Assembly (NCBI GenBank): GCA_903892995.1
Contig: CAITKP010000036.1
Coordinates: 1-64,000 of the forward strand
DNA length: 64,000 nt
DNA from: an uncultured Campylobacterales bacterium
GTDB lineage: Bacteria; Campylobacterota; Campylobacteria; Campylobacterales; Sulfurimonadaceae
Reading direction: 5' to 3'
The notes beneath the pieces are model-generated. The model was not told the origin of the DNA and searched no databases. It saw only the letters and a list, made by a program, of their open reading frames with translations. Both the position numbers and the translations under genes were made by a program. How positions within the stretch are numbered: position 1 is the first letter of the stretch; every line of letters begins with the position of its first letter. Below are positions 19,647-29,026 of the stretch, one piece after another.

Positions 19647-20745
19647 CGAGCACCTCTTTTACATAAGTATCAAATTTATCGAGTTCGACTAGAAAAGCAT
19701 CATGCCCATAATCACTATTTACTTCAAAATAGTTATGCTCAGTGTTTCCTATTTTTTTAAGTGTATCGCCGATAACTTGCATCTCTTGGCTTAAAAAAAG
19801 CATATCACTTTTAAAGCCAATGAGATGAAGCTGTGTTGTCACATTTTTAAGAGCCTCTTCGAGTGAATCAAACCCACGGGAAAGATCAAAAATATTGATC
19901 GCTTTTGTGATGTATAGATAAGAAAGTGGATCAAACCATTTTGTGAAATTTTGACCGTTATATTCTAAATATGATTCTACTTGGAACTTTCCAAAAAGCT
20001 CAAAAAGTCCATCATTTCTTTTATATTCACGTCCAAATTTTTCAGCCATTGAGTGATGCGACAAAAAGCTAATATGCCCTGCCATACGCCCTATCGCCAT
20101 TCCACTGAGACCGTTTTCTTTGATATCTTTTGGATTATAGTTGCCATCTTTGAAATCTGGATCACGCAGTATCGCTTCACTTGCGACTTTGTTAAAAGCA
20201 ATCGCCCATGCTTGGGTTGCATAAGTTGTAGCCATGGAGATGATTTTTTTTGCAAAATTTGGATAGTTGATAGCAAATTGCAAAGCCTGCATCCCGCCCA
20301 TAGAACCACCAATAATCGCTTCCACTTCATGAATCCCAAGTCTATCAAACAAAATTCGCTGCGCTTTTACCATATCTTTGATAGAAACAACAGGAAATTT
20401 GTAACGGTAGGGTTCGTGATGTGGATACATTGGAGACATTGGACCAGTTGAGCCAAAACAGCTTCCAATGACGTTGGTACAGATTACGAAGTATTTATTG
20501 GTATCAACAGCTTTGTTTGGACCTATAAAACCATCCCACCAGCCAGCTTTACTTTCGTTCTCATAAACTCCAGCTGCGTGATGTGAACCTGTGAGTGCAT
20601 GGCAGATGACAATAACATTACTTTTATCTTCATTTAGAGTGCCGTATGTTTCATAAGTGATATCATAAGGCTCTAAAATACGTCCACTTTCTAGATAAAG
20701 CGGATTCGTAAAATGCTCAGTGTATGTTTGCAGATTTAAAGACAA
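19633..20745 (-). CDS. metX: Homoserine O-acetyltransferase
   Basis: A 370-residue alpha/beta hydrolase that acetylates homoserine with acetyl-CoA in methionine synthesis. HALTGSHHAAG, the nucleophile elbow GGSMGGMQALQ and the terminal NSDYGHDAFLVE (catalytic Asp and His) are intact. The start is TTG at 20745 with GGGAG upstream. It follows metY by 53 bases, so the two steps from homoserine to homocysteine are encoded together. Specificity for acetyl over succinyl donors is by family. Confidence 0.92.
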   Translation of the reverse strand: MSLNLQTYTEHFTNPLYLESGRILEPYDITYETYGTLNEDKSNVIVICHALTGSHHAAGVYENESKAGWWDGFIGPNKAVDTNKYFVICTNVIGSCFGSTGPMSPMYPHHEPYRYKFPVVSIKDMVKAQRILFDRLGIHEVEAIIGGSMGGMQALQFAINYPNFAKKIISMATTYATQAWAIAFNKVASEAILRDPDFKDGNYNPKDIKENGLSGMAIGRMAGHISFLSHHSMAEKFGREYKRNDGLFELFGKFQVESYLEYNGQNFTKWFDPLSYLYITKAINIFDLSRGFDSLEEALKNVTTQLHLIGFKSDMLFLSQEMQVIGDTLKKIGNTEHNYFEVNSDYGHDAFLVELDKFDTYVKEVLDGKK

Positions 20746-20798
20746 CGTTAGGGCTCTCCCATGAAAATAGTTGCGTTATTTTATCAAAACTCTCTTAA

Positions 20799-22064
20799 TC
20801 AAGCGTCAAGCGCTTGCTTGATATCTGCAATCAAATCACTTACATCTTCAAGTCCACAGCTAATGCGTATAAGTCCAGCAGGAACACCACAGGCTTGAAG
20901 TTCTTCGTTATTTAGTTGTTGGTGAGTTGTCGAAGCGGGATGAGTGATAATCGATTTTGAATCTCCGATATTAACCACAAGTGAATAGAGTTTTGTTGCA
21001 TCAACTACTTTAAGAGCTTCTTCATAACTCTCTAACTCAAAACTAAGAAGTCCACTACAAGCGCCATTTTCAAAATATTTCATCGCATTTTCATAATTTG
21101 AATTACTTTGAAGCCCTGGATAGTTTACTTTTTTCACTTTTGGATGTGACTCTAAAAACTCAGCTAACGCTAAAGCATTTTTAGAGTGTTCTCTCATGCG
21201 AAGAGAAAGATGCTCGATTCCCTGAATAAATAGCCATGAATTAAATGGAGAAACAACCGCACCTAAATCACGAAGCAGACTCAGTCTTGCACGAAGTGTG
21301 AAAATAGGAAGTGGAACATCTACATAGACAAGACCATGATAAGAGTGATCTGGTTCATTAAAATGTGCATAGCGAGGATTTGCTTTTATCTTCTCTAAAA
21401 GACCTTTTCTCTCCACTAAAATTCCACCGATCGCCAAACCTTGCCCTGTTGTGTATTTACTCGCACTGTGAACTACGACATCAACGCCATACTCAAAAGG
21501 ACGGCAAAGTATCGGCGTAGCAACTGTGTTATCAACAACTGTGATGATGTTATAAGCATTTGCAATTGTCGCAATAGCTGCAATATCTGCAACATCAATA
21601 CTTGGATTTGTCAATGTTTCAAAAAAGATCACTTTTGTTTTTTCATCGACGAGTTTATGTATCTCATCTGGATTGTGTACATTAAAAAATCTCGCTTCGA
21701 TGCCAAAACGCTTCAAAGTATGTGCAGTCTGCGTAAGTGTCCCACCATAAAGCTGAGAAGCACACACAATATTGTCCCCAGCCTCTGCACAGTTTGCAAT
21801 CGCATAAAAAATAGCACTCATCCCACTTGAAGTCGCAAGAGCTGCTTCTCCACCCTCTAATGCTGCAAAACGTTTTTCAAAAACATCAGTTGTAGGATTG
21901 TTTAAACGAGTGTAAATATTGCCTAACTCTTTAAGAGAGAAAAGATTTGCTGCATGTTCTGAATCGCGAAATTCATAAGCAGTTGTCTGGTAAATTGGCA
22001 CAGCCATCGTGCTTTGAGAGTCTTTGTCATACCCTACATGTAAGGCTTGTGTTTGTTGTTTCAT
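20799..22064 (-). CDS. metY: O-acetylhomoserine sulfhydrylase
   Basis: A 421-residue Cys/Met-metabolism PLP enzyme. The PLP lysine is in VVHSASKYTTGQG, with YTRLNNPTTDVFEKR and SSGMSAIFYAIAN upstream. It combines O-acetylhomoserine with sulfide to give homocysteine, bypassing cystathionine, which fits a sulfur-metabolising bacterium. AAGGAA precedes the ATG. A palindrome copy (22033) encodes LHV at residues 8-10. It is the first gene of the metY-metX-xseB-nitrilase-thiF run. Confidence 0.92.
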   Translation of the reverse strand: MKQQTQALHVGYDKDSQSTMAVPIYQTTAYEFRDSEHAANLFSLKELGNIYTRLNNPTTDVFEKRFAALEGGEAALATSSGMSAIFYAIANCAEAGDNIVCASQLYGGTLTQTAHTLKRFGIEARFFNVHNPDEIHKLVDEKTKVIFFETLTNPSIDVADIAAIATIANAYNIITVVDNTVATPILCRPFEYGVDVVVHSASKYTTGQGLAIGGILVERKGLLEKIKANPRYAHFNEPDHSYHGLVYVDVPLPIFTLRARLSLLRDLGAVVSPFNSWLFIQGIEHLSLRMREHSKNALALAEFLESHPKVKKVNYPGLQSNSNYENAMKYFENGACSGLLSFELESYEEALKVVDATKLYSLVVNIGDSKSIITHPASTTHQQLNNEELQACGVPAGLIRISCGLEDVSDLIADIKQALDA

Positions 22065-22121
22065 TCTTTTAAATTCCTTATTTTTATTACTTTTCTTTCA
22101 TAACTCAAAACGAAATCATAA

Positions 22122-23726
22122 CTATTTTTTACTCAATTCAATAACATTTTTGAGCGCTTTTGCAAGAACTTCTACTTTCATGCCTCTTTTTTCCAACACT
22201 TTTACGAACTGTACTGGAATAGTACTTTCTATCGTTCCATCTAACTTCACCAATCTATAGACTATATGATTTGCTAAAGCAAATCTAGCAATCTCTGGTG
22301 GTGCATTTTTTGGATGATCGCTAAAGCGAACAGCATCCACGATATCTTGTCCTAGTTTCCAATAATACATAATATCACTGCTTACAGAAGGTGTAGTCGT
22401 GTGCATAATCTTTTCTTCTGCTATTTGTATTCCCTCAGAAACCATGAGTTTAAAAAACTCATCTTTTTTACCTAAACGCGCTATCTCTTGAGCTATGAGC
22501 AACTGTCCGATATTGCCTAAAATTGCCGTAATAGAAAGAACAGACAGATCAGCAATAGATACTTTTGAATACCATTGCATCATCAAAGTTAAACGTAAAG
22601 CGCCCACAGATGAAAAAATAGTTTCATTACAATTATATGCACTCAAATCGACATTTTTAAACTCGTCAGCCATATGGCTCAAAGCTATGGCTTGAACACG
22701 CTTCATACCAAAAATAGTAACTGCTTGATCGATACTGTTTACCTCTTTTAAACCATATAAAGGATTGTTTGCAGCACGCAGTATTTGTCCTGCAAGTATT
22801 GGACTCTGCTTTACAACTTTTATAAGATCCTTAATTGAGAGTTCTGGATCATTACACACCTGTTGAATCTGTAAAATCGTGCTTGGTAATGGTTTAAGCG
22901 TCGAGATAAAATTTTGTATCTTTTTATTATCAATAAGACATCTTCGAGAAGTAAAATGGGAATCTGTAACGATCAAAAGTTCCCGTGAGAGTTCCTCTAT
23001 GGCAAGTGGAGTTTTTAAAATATGATAAATCTCTTTAAATCCCAATTTTAATGAAGTTTGCTTATCTGTTTTATCTACAACTGCTATAAAAGCTCCATTT
23101 GGAATATATTTTTGATATACAACAGAAGCTTGAACGCAATTTTCTCCTACATTGACAACACAAATATCTGGCATCTCTTCTGCGAGTATTTTTTCCAAAG
23201 CTGCAAAACTTCCCACACCTCTAAAACTTTTTACGACTGAAAGTAGCGCTATCCCTATTTCATTGACACGATCTCTATTTGTATCAAAATAAACAAGAGA
23301 ACGTTTTTTTAGGATTGAAGGAAGAGTTTCGATATTCTCTTCAATATGACCAGCTTCAAAAAGCCATGGATTGGCTTGTGAGAATTTCGATGTTCCATCT
23401 TCCATCTCTTCGCCCCAAATACAATACTGCTCATACACTTTTTCAAACCATTCTATAATACTCTCTTCAGCAGGTGCTGCACACTCTCTAAGCGCACTGA
23501 GCATCTTTTCAGTTTTATCTGCCAAAGCAATAATCTGTTCAAAATGAAAATGGCGACTATTGGCTTTGAGACCATGAAAAATCCGAAAAAGATTATTTAC
23601 AGCTATATCATAATTTTTTGTACCGCTTAAATCAACAATTCCCTTTTTGATCTGCGGTATATTATTGATAAACTGATCTCTAAATATCTCGTAAATCTCA
23701 TAATCTTCATCATCAACATGTATCAT
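22122..23726 (-). CDS. Hpt - pseudo-receiver - HDOD signalling protein
   Basis: About 534 residues in three parts. Residues 1-110 look like a histidine phosphotransfer domain with FRIFHGLKANSRHF (phospho-His motif HxxKxxS). Residues 140-260 follow a receiver pattern (LVYFDTNRDR, ILKTPLAIEEL), but the phospho-Asp position reads CVVNV, so it should not be phosphorylated. Residues 270-480 are an HDOD domain (LPSTILQIQQVCNDPELSI, AIALSHMAD). I start it at the ATG at 23726. It closes the chemosensory operon, 9 bases after the receiver gene. Output and partner are unknown. Confidence 0.78.
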   Translation of the reverse strand: MIHVDDEDYEIYEIFRDQFINNIPQIKKGIVDLSGTKNYDIAVNNLFRIFHGLKANSRHFHFEQIIALADKTEKMLSALRECAAPAEESIIEWFEKVYEQYCIWGEEMEDGTSKFSQANPWLFEAGHIEENIETLPSILKKRSLVYFDTNRDRVNEIGIALLSVVKSFRGVGSFAALEKILAEEMPDICVVNVGENCVQASVVYQKYIPNGAFIAVVDKTDKQTSLKLGFKEIYHILKTPLAIEELSRELLIVTDSHFTSRRCLIDNKKIQNFISTLKPLPSTILQIQQVCNDPELSIKDLIKVVKQSPILAGQILRAANNPLYGLKEVNSIDQAVTIFGMKRVQAIALSHMADEFKNVDLSAYNCNETIFSSVGALRLTLMMQWYSKVSIADLSVLSITAILGNIGQLLIAQEIARLGKKDEFFKLMVSEGIQIAEEKIMHTTTPSVSSDIMYYWKLGQDIVDAVRFSDHPKNAPPEIARFALANHIVYRLVKLDGTIESTIPVQFVKVLEKRGMKVEVLAKALKNVIELSKK

Positions 23727-23738
23727 CAAAATAGCCTT

Positions 23739-24833
23739 TTAAAAAAATTCCAAGACCTCAGCCTCAGTCCTTTTGTGCTCTCTTACTTTAAATATCATCT
23801 CAAGCTCTAAACATGTATTTGCAAAAGAAGCATCAAAATAATGGATATTTTCTGTTCTCTTAGATATAAATACCATATCTATCCACTTATCAAAATCCTC
23901 AAGCATCGAAACCAAGATATCTATAAAAAGCTCACGTTTTTCTCTATCTTGAAGCTCTGAATTATCTAGTTTTTCAATAAAACGGATCAAGTTTGTCGCA
24001 GCATTTGCAGCAATAGGAAAGACTCCAAGAACATTGATAGTTCGCACAAGTTCTCTAATCCCTTCCAATACATCCATTAAAGCAATGCGCAGTGCAGGAA
24101 TATTTCCATCTTCAACAGAACAGAGTGCGAACTCTAAGTCAGAAATCTGCTCTTGAAATATCTCTATACGCTCTTTTCCTATAATATCTAAACTCTCAAC
24201 ATCCACATGTTCCATATCATTGACACTATTACGGATCATATATTTCTCTTCAAGTGTTGGTGATTTAGTTGTTTGGGATTTTTGCGCTTCAGATTTATTG
24301 AGCTTTGGAGTACGCGTATGTACTTCGCCTCTTTGTTTTAACTCTGCACTTTTTCTTGCGATATTTTCTTTTGCCATACATTCAAGCTGCTCAACATAAT
24401 GCTCTAAAAGTTTTTTCTCATTGATATAATGCAGTGTTCGATGAAGCACCTTCATGGTTAATTCTTGATTATATGGTTTTGGCAAAATTGCATCTACCCC
24501 ATTTAACATGTAGTTGTGCATAAGGTTATAATCCGCTTCACTTGTTATAACAATGATTCTAACCCCAAAATCTCTTTCGCGAACTTTTTGAACTAACTCC
24601 ATTCCATTCATAACTGGCATATAGTTGTCTGTAATGATAAGATCAACTGGTTTTATTTTAGGATCACAAATGTAATCATACGCGTCAGAACCGTTATTTT
24701 TAATGGTAAAAGTTTCAAAAATTCCATCAAACATACGACGATAGAATGCCTGCATTACAAGATCATCCTCTGCTATTAACAGATGGATATTACGTCCATA
24801 CTCTTTAATCATCTGCATCATAGTTGTTTCCAT
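23739..24833 (-). CDS. Response regulator receiver with unrecognised C-terminal helical domain
   Basis: The 364-residue protein has a complete N-terminal receiver: acidic pair IAEDD, phospho-Asp in LIITDNYMP, ITSE, and lysine in LPKPYN. A polar linker (residues 150-210) leads to an all-helical C-terminal domain ending VFISKRTENIHYFDASFA. That end resembles the C terminus of the pseudo-receiver gene at 25.9-26.8 kb, so the two look like paralogues, one active and one decayed. It has no DNA-binding or enzyme motif. AAAGGAG precedes the ATG. Confidence 0.8.
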   Translation of the reverse strand: METTMMQMIKEYGRNIHLLIAEDDLVMQAFYRRMFDGIFETFTIKNNGSDAYDYICDPKIKPVDLIITDNYMPVMNGMELVQKVRERDFGVRIIVITSEADYNLMHNYMLNGVDAILPKPYNQELTMKVLHRTLHYINEKKLLEHYVEQLECMAKENIARKSAELKQRGEVHTRTPKLNKSEAQKSQTTKSPTLEEKYMIRNSVNDMEHVDVESLDIIGKERIEIFQEQISDLEFALCSVEDGNIPALRIALMDVLEGIRELVRTINVLGVFPIAANAATNLIRFIEKLDNSELQDREKRELFIDILVSMLEDFDKWIDMVFISKRTENIHYFDASFANTCLELEMIFKVREHKRTEAEVLEFF

Positions 24834-24844
24834 TTTCTACTCCT

Positions 24845-25879
24845 TTAAATTATCTCGTTAATAGTTTTTGCAACATCATCAATAACAAGCTCCGCTTCCA
24901 CAGCTTCCATCTCTTTTGCAACTCTTGGCATTCCATATACAATAGCCGTTTTTTCACTCTCTCCAAAAGTCTTTGATCCTGCATCTTTCATCATTTTTAA
25001 GCCTGCAGCACCATCACTTCCCATACCTGTAAGGATATACCCCTGAGCATTGGCAAAAGCAGTTTTTGCGATAGATTTAAACAAAACTGTAACACTTGGC
25101 TTATGAGAATTCACTTTAGGAAAATCTTTCAACCTGATCTTATAAAGATCCCCTATTTTATACACTTCCATGTGAATACCACCTGGAGCGATCAAAACCT
25201 GTCCATCTTTTATGGTATCCTCATTTTGAGCTTCTTTGATATAACTAAAAGGAGCAATTTGATTTAAACGTCTTGCAAAAGAAGCTGTAAAACCCACAGG
25301 CATATGTTGTGTTACAACCACACCAGCATGATCTTTTTTAAGTCCGCTGACAACTTTTTCAAGTGCTTGCACTCCACCGGTTGAAGCACCAATCGCTGCA
25401 AACTTTTTGCTTGCCCTGAGAGATGCAGTATCTTTCACATATTTCACCACTGGAGGCTCTATATGTTGTACAACACGGACATGCGCTTTGATGGCTGCTT
25501 GAATCTTTAGGGTGAGTTCCTCTTGATATTCTGAAAAAAATGCATCGAGATTGACTCGAGGTTTTTCTATAATATCCACAGCACCATAACGAAGCGCATC
25601 AATAGCAGCATCGGAACCCTCTGCTACAAGTGTGGAGCATATGATGACTGGTATGGCTTTTTGTTCAGAAAGTTTCTTTAAAAAAGTGATTCCATCCATT
25701 TTTGGCATCTCAATATCCAAAATAAATAGATCAGGTAGTCCTACTCTTTTAAACTCTTCAATCGCATCAACTGGATTACTCGCTTCTCCAAGAAGTTCAA
25801 CACCAGCGATCTTATCGATCAGCTTTGCGAAACCACGACGTACAGCGATGGAATCATCTATTATCATTACTCTAATCAT
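24845..25879 (-). CDS. cheB: Chemotaxis glutamate methylesterase with receiver domain
   Basis: Receptor methylesterase/deamidase. The N-terminal receiver has VMIIDDS and FILDIEMPKMDG, and a linker leads to the CheB catalytic domain with AIGASTGGVQAL (nucleophile Ser), VVTQHMPVGFTASFA and LTGMGSDGAAGL. The track starts at 25978, but the receiver begins at MIRVMIIDDS, ATG 25879, overlapping the previous stop by 8 bases. CheB of Campylobacter jejuni lacks a receiver, so this is the classical two-domain form. It opposes the CheR encoded two genes upstream. Confidence 0.94.
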   Translation of the reverse strand: MIRVMIIDDSIAVRRGFAKLIDKIAGVELLGEASNPVDAIEEFKRVGLPDLFILDIEMPKMDGITFLKKLSEQKAIPVIICSTLVAEGSDAAIDALRYGAVDIIEKPRVNLDAFFSEYQEELTLKIQAAIKAHVRVVQHIEPPVVKYVKDTASLRASKKFAAIGASTGGVQALEKVVSGLKKDHAGVVVTQHMPVGFTASFARRLNQIAPFSYIKEAQNEDTIKDGQVLIAPGGIHMEVYKIGDLYKIRLKDFPKVNSHKPSVTVLFKSIAKTAFANAQGYILTGMGSDGAAGLKMMKDAGSKTFGESEKTAIVYGMPRVAKEMEAVEAELVIDDVAKTINEII

Positions 25880-26777
25880 TAAAAAATTCCAAATCACTTG
25901 GAGATTCTTTTCTACTATAAAGATGATTGACCATAAACTGTATCGTATCTTGCAATGAGTGTTCAAACACATACACATCAGAAAAGATACGTTTTATAAA
26001 AAAGTTTTCTAAATAATTTTGAATATCTTTGATAATCTCAACCAAAAAGTCAAATCCTTCCAAAGTTGAAAGATCAACATCCTCAAAACTATAACTTCGT
26101 AAGAAGCCGCTCATCTCATCAAATATAGGGGTAAGGTGTGCAGTGTAATGGTGATATCCAAAGATTTTACTAACAAGCTCCAACTCTTCTGCAATTTCAT
26201 AAAAAAATGTAGATCCAAGCTCTCCACTTTGTAGTCTTTGAATCAAACCAGAGAATCTTTCAGAAATGATTTTGATCTCCTCTGTATATGTATCAAGATA
26301 GCTTTCAATTCCTGTATCATCCATAAACTTTTTATGGGTGTTAAGCGTGTGTGACATCTCATAAATCATCAGCTTTGCTGCTAGAGCGATACTAAGTTTT
26401 CGGCAAAGATCTTCTGGCTCAAATGGCATAGAAAGTATTGTATCTGCAAGATTCATAATATGCTTACATGTAAGAGTTTCTCGCTCCTCTAATATCACTG
26501 TAATAACAATATTTGGATCATATTTTGTGATCTCATTGCATATCTCTAAGACGTTTTTTGGAGTCTCTGAGTAGATAAGTACCATATCAATATTCATACT
26601 CACAAGCATATGAGAAACACCCTCTATACTTATCTCGTTGATGTTGTTATATCGGTAAGATTCAAAAAGGTCCAAGGTGCTTTTATGTTCTTTTAATAGT
26701 AATCCATCATCATACACAAGCAAATTTCTTGTTTTAGCCAAAAGCGATAAAAAATTTTTATATTCATATTTTCTCAT
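25872..26777 (-). CDS. Pseudo-receiver protein with helical C-terminal domain
   Basis: A 301-residue protein of no named family. Residues 18-125 trace a receiver fold (NLLVYDDGLLL, ILSMPFEPEDL), but the phospho-Asp position reads MVLIYSE and the conserved lysine is Met, so it is likely non-phosphorylatable. Residues 160-290 are helical and end FFIKRIFSDVYVFEHSLQ, similar in pattern to the end of the receiver protein at 23.7-24.8 kb. The gene overlaps both cheR (4 bases) and cheB (8 bases). An exact palindrome at 26463 encodes LTCK. Confidence 0.75.
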   Translation of the reverse strand: MRKYEYKNFLSLLAKTRNLLVYDDGLLLKEHKSTLDLFESYRYNNINEISIEGVSHMLVSMNIDMVLIYSETPKNVLEICNEITKYDPNIVITVILEERETLTCKHIMNLADTILSMPFEPEDLCRKLSIALAAKLMIYEMSHTLNTHKKFMDDTGIESYLDTYTEEIKIISERFSGLIQRLQSGELGSTFFYEIAEELELVSKIFGYHHYTAHLTPIFDEMSGFLRSYSFEDVDLSTLEGFDFLVEIIKDIQNYLENFFIKRIFSDVYVFEHSLQDTIQFMVNHLYSRKESPSDLEFFND

Positions 26778-27589
26778 AAAGTAACCTTTTGATAGATTGA
26801 GCTGTCCACCTGTTTTAGCATTGGATTTGCGATATTACGCAAATTTTCAGTTAAAGAGATAATGAGATAACCGCCCTCTTTAAGATTTGCAACCACATTG
26901 GCAACAACCAAAGATTTCACTTCATCATTGAAGTAGATCAAGACATTACGCAAAAATATAATGTCAAACATTCCAAAACGAGTCTGTTTATCTAAAAGAT
27001 TTGCTTGAGCAAAACTTACATTTTGCTGCAAAGTAGGATCGATCAAAAACTGCTTATCATGCTGATTTTTTCCCTTAAGGCAGTAGCGCTGTTTATAAGA
27101 TGCCGGTATTTTTTCAACCCAAGGCAGTGGATAACATCCTGCTTGCGCAATCTTTAAAACTTCACTATTGACATCTGTTCCAACAACTTCATATCTTGAT
27201 CTGCCCAGTACACTTTCCATAATCATTGCAATAGAATATGCCTCAGCTCCAAGTGAAGCAGCAGCACTCCAGACTCTTACAAATCGATCTTGACTCATCT
27301 GCTCTAAATGGCGTTGTAAAAAATCAAAGTGCAACTGTTCCCTAAAAAAGTAAGTCTCATTTGTCGTAATCTGATTTACCATCTCTGCAGCTTCATCGCG
27401 GTTAAACTGAACAATACGGATATAATCACTAAATTTACTCAATCCATAAAATGCCAAACGTTTATTGAGTCGATTTATAACAAGACTTTTTTTAGTTTCA
27501 TCAAGTGTGATACCAACTAGTTTAAAAACAAGTTTTTGAATAAGAATAAACTCAGCATCAGTCAAAATAATTTCATTTAGTATCTTCAT
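26774..27589 (-). CDS. cheR: Chemotaxis protein methyltransferase
   Basis: A 271-residue enzyme that methylates glutamates of chemoreceptors with SAM. The N-terminal helical domain is followed by the catalytic domain with NETYFFREQLHFD, VRVWSAAASLGAEAYSIAM, VVGTDVNSEVLKIA and FLRNVLIYFN. The length is standard, and there is no TPR extension. ATGA overlaps join it to cheV and to the pseudo-receiver gene. Confidence 0.95.
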   Translation of the reverse strand: MKILNEIILTDAEFILIQKLVFKLVGITLDETKKSLVINRLNKRLAFYGLSKFSDYIRIVQFNRDEAAEMVNQITTNETYFFREQLHFDFLQRHLEQMSQDRFVRVWSAAASLGAEAYSIAMIMESVLGRSRYEVVGTDVNSEVLKIAQAGCYPLPWVEKIPASYKQRYCLKGKNQHDKQFLIDPTLQQNVSFAQANLLDKQTRFGMFDIIFLRNVLIYFNDEVKSLVVANVVANLKEGGYLIISLTENLRNIANPMLKQVDSSIYQKVTL

Positions 27590-28512
27590 AACATATACTC
27601 CCTAATCGAAGATTCTATAGTTTTAAAATCAACTTTTCCAATTATCTTGGAAACATTTTTTGAGTATAAAGTGTCACTTATTGAAGAGTTTGCCATATTT
27701 GTATGGACAATGATGGGAATATTGAGATATTTTTTCTCTTCTTTAAGTGCATTTATCACATCGATGCCTGTTTTTTTTGGCATCTCAATATCAAGTAAAA
27801 AGATACCGATATCCTCGACATCAATAGCTTCAAGAAATAAAAGAAGCTCCTCTCCATCTTCAAAAATCTTAAAATTCACCCCTAGTCTCTCAAAACTATC
27901 ATACGCCATTTTACGCACCAAGCGACTATCATCAGCAAATAAAACTAATTTTCTACTCTCAAGAGGCCTACATGTAAGCGTATTTGAGATGCTATTTTCT
28001 CCATAAAGATCAAACAAAAGTTTATCAGTATCAAAGATCGTACATAAATAGGTATTTTTTCCAAGAGTAATAGAAGCCACAAAAGTTGTTAATTCGTTAC
28101 TTTTAGAACTGCTTTGCATCTGGCTTGGCATAATCGAAACAATATCAACCACCTGTTTTACAATGAGTCCTATATATTGAGCAGAAAAATAACAAAAAAT
28201 AAGAATTTCATAGAGATTTTCATCTATCTTTTCATTTAAAAACCAATCATCAAAACAGACTAAAGATGTCATATGCGAACGTACATCTGCGATCCCTTTG
28301 ATGAGTTTATTTGTATTATTATGTACGAGATTTTCTTTGTTATAAACAAATAGTTCTTCAACTTTTGCTACATTAATAGCGTAATACTCTTTATTTGAAC
28401 CCTCAAAAACAATATACTGATTTGTCACATCAGCACTACTGCTGACAAGTTTTATCAGATCTATCTCATCTTCATCTAAATAATCATCTTCAAAATCGAT
28501 TGATAGGTTCAT
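27586..28512 (-). CDS. cheV: CheV-type chemotaxis coupling protein
   Basis: A 308-residue protein fusing a CheW-like domain (residues about 35-180) to a receiver (about 185-308) with LVLFADDSRLVRKM, FLLDIEMPKKTG and VHTNMA. The conserved lysine is at IIGKVDF. CheV couples receptors to CheA and may act as a phosphate sink. GAGGAATAAAG precedes the ATG. It lies 3 bases from cheW. A palindrome variant (27967) encodes LTCR. Confidence 0.9.
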   Translation of the reverse strand: MNLSIDFEDDYLDEDEIDLIKLVSSSADVTNQYIVFEGSNKEYYAINVAKVEELFVYNKENLVHNNTNKLIKGIADVRSHMTSLVCFDDWFLNEKIDENLYEILIFCYFSAQYIGLIVKQVVDIVSIMPSQMQSSSKSNELTTFVASITLGKNTYLCTIFDTDKLLFDLYGENSISNTLTCRPLESRKLVLFADDSRLVRKMAYDSFERLGVNFKIFEDGEELLLFLEAIDVEDIGIFLLDIEMPKKTGIDVINALKEEKKYLNIPIIVHTNMANSSISDTLYSKNVSKIIGKVDFKTIESSIREYML

Positions 28513-28514
28513 CT

Positions 28515-29018
28515 TTATTCCTCTCTTTGACTTAAGAGTTCAATATCTACAATGCTTTGCAAATCTAAAACTGGGATAAAATCATTGTTATATAAAACCA
28601 TCGATGCTACATATTTGGAATCTATTGGTAAGCCAAAACTAGGAACTTCTTGAAACTCTTGAACCTCAAATACTTCAACTTCATACACTTCATCTACGAC
28701 CAAACCAACTTTATAGTTCATATCTTGCAAATCTTTGTTGACAATCACTAAGGCGCTTTTTCTTGTATCTATATAATCAATATCCATTAAATATTTACTC
28801 AAGTCCAAAACACCAATGATTGAACCACGAATATTACAAACACCCTTAATACTAGGTCTCATCCAAGGTACTTTTGTAATTTGTGGCAATTCAACAATCT
28901 CTGAAATATAATTTGCCCCAAAGGCAAAAAGATACGATTGTAGATAAAAAAGAAGGTACTGAGGTCCCTCCTTGATTGCCATCTCATCATCTTCGATTTC
29001 AATTGTTTGCTGCGACAT
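28515..29018 (-). CDS. cheW: Chemotaxis coupling protein CheW
   Basis: A 167-residue single CheW domain: LLFYLQSYLFAFGANYISEIVE, VPWMRPSIKGVCNIRGSIIGVLDL and VGLVVDEVYEV are the usual blocks. It bridges receptors and CheA. AGGGA lies before the ATG, 9 bases downstream of the MCP stop. With CheV next door, two coupling proteins serve this operon. Confidence 0.94.
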   Translation of the reverse strand: MSQQTIEIEDDEMAIKEGPQYLLFYLQSYLFAFGANYISEIVELPQITKVPWMRPSIKGVCNIRGSIIGVLDLSKYLMDIDYIDTRKSALVIVNKDLQDMNYKVGLVVDEVYEVEVFEVQEFQEVPSFGLPIDSKYVASMVLYNNDFIPVLDLQSIVDIELLSQREE

Positions 29019-29026
29019 ACAAATCC

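Noticed and set aside
24501-24515. AACATGTAG and similar partial matches to the palindrome
   Set aside because: They lack the TACATGTA core and fit chance occurrence, so I did not count them.
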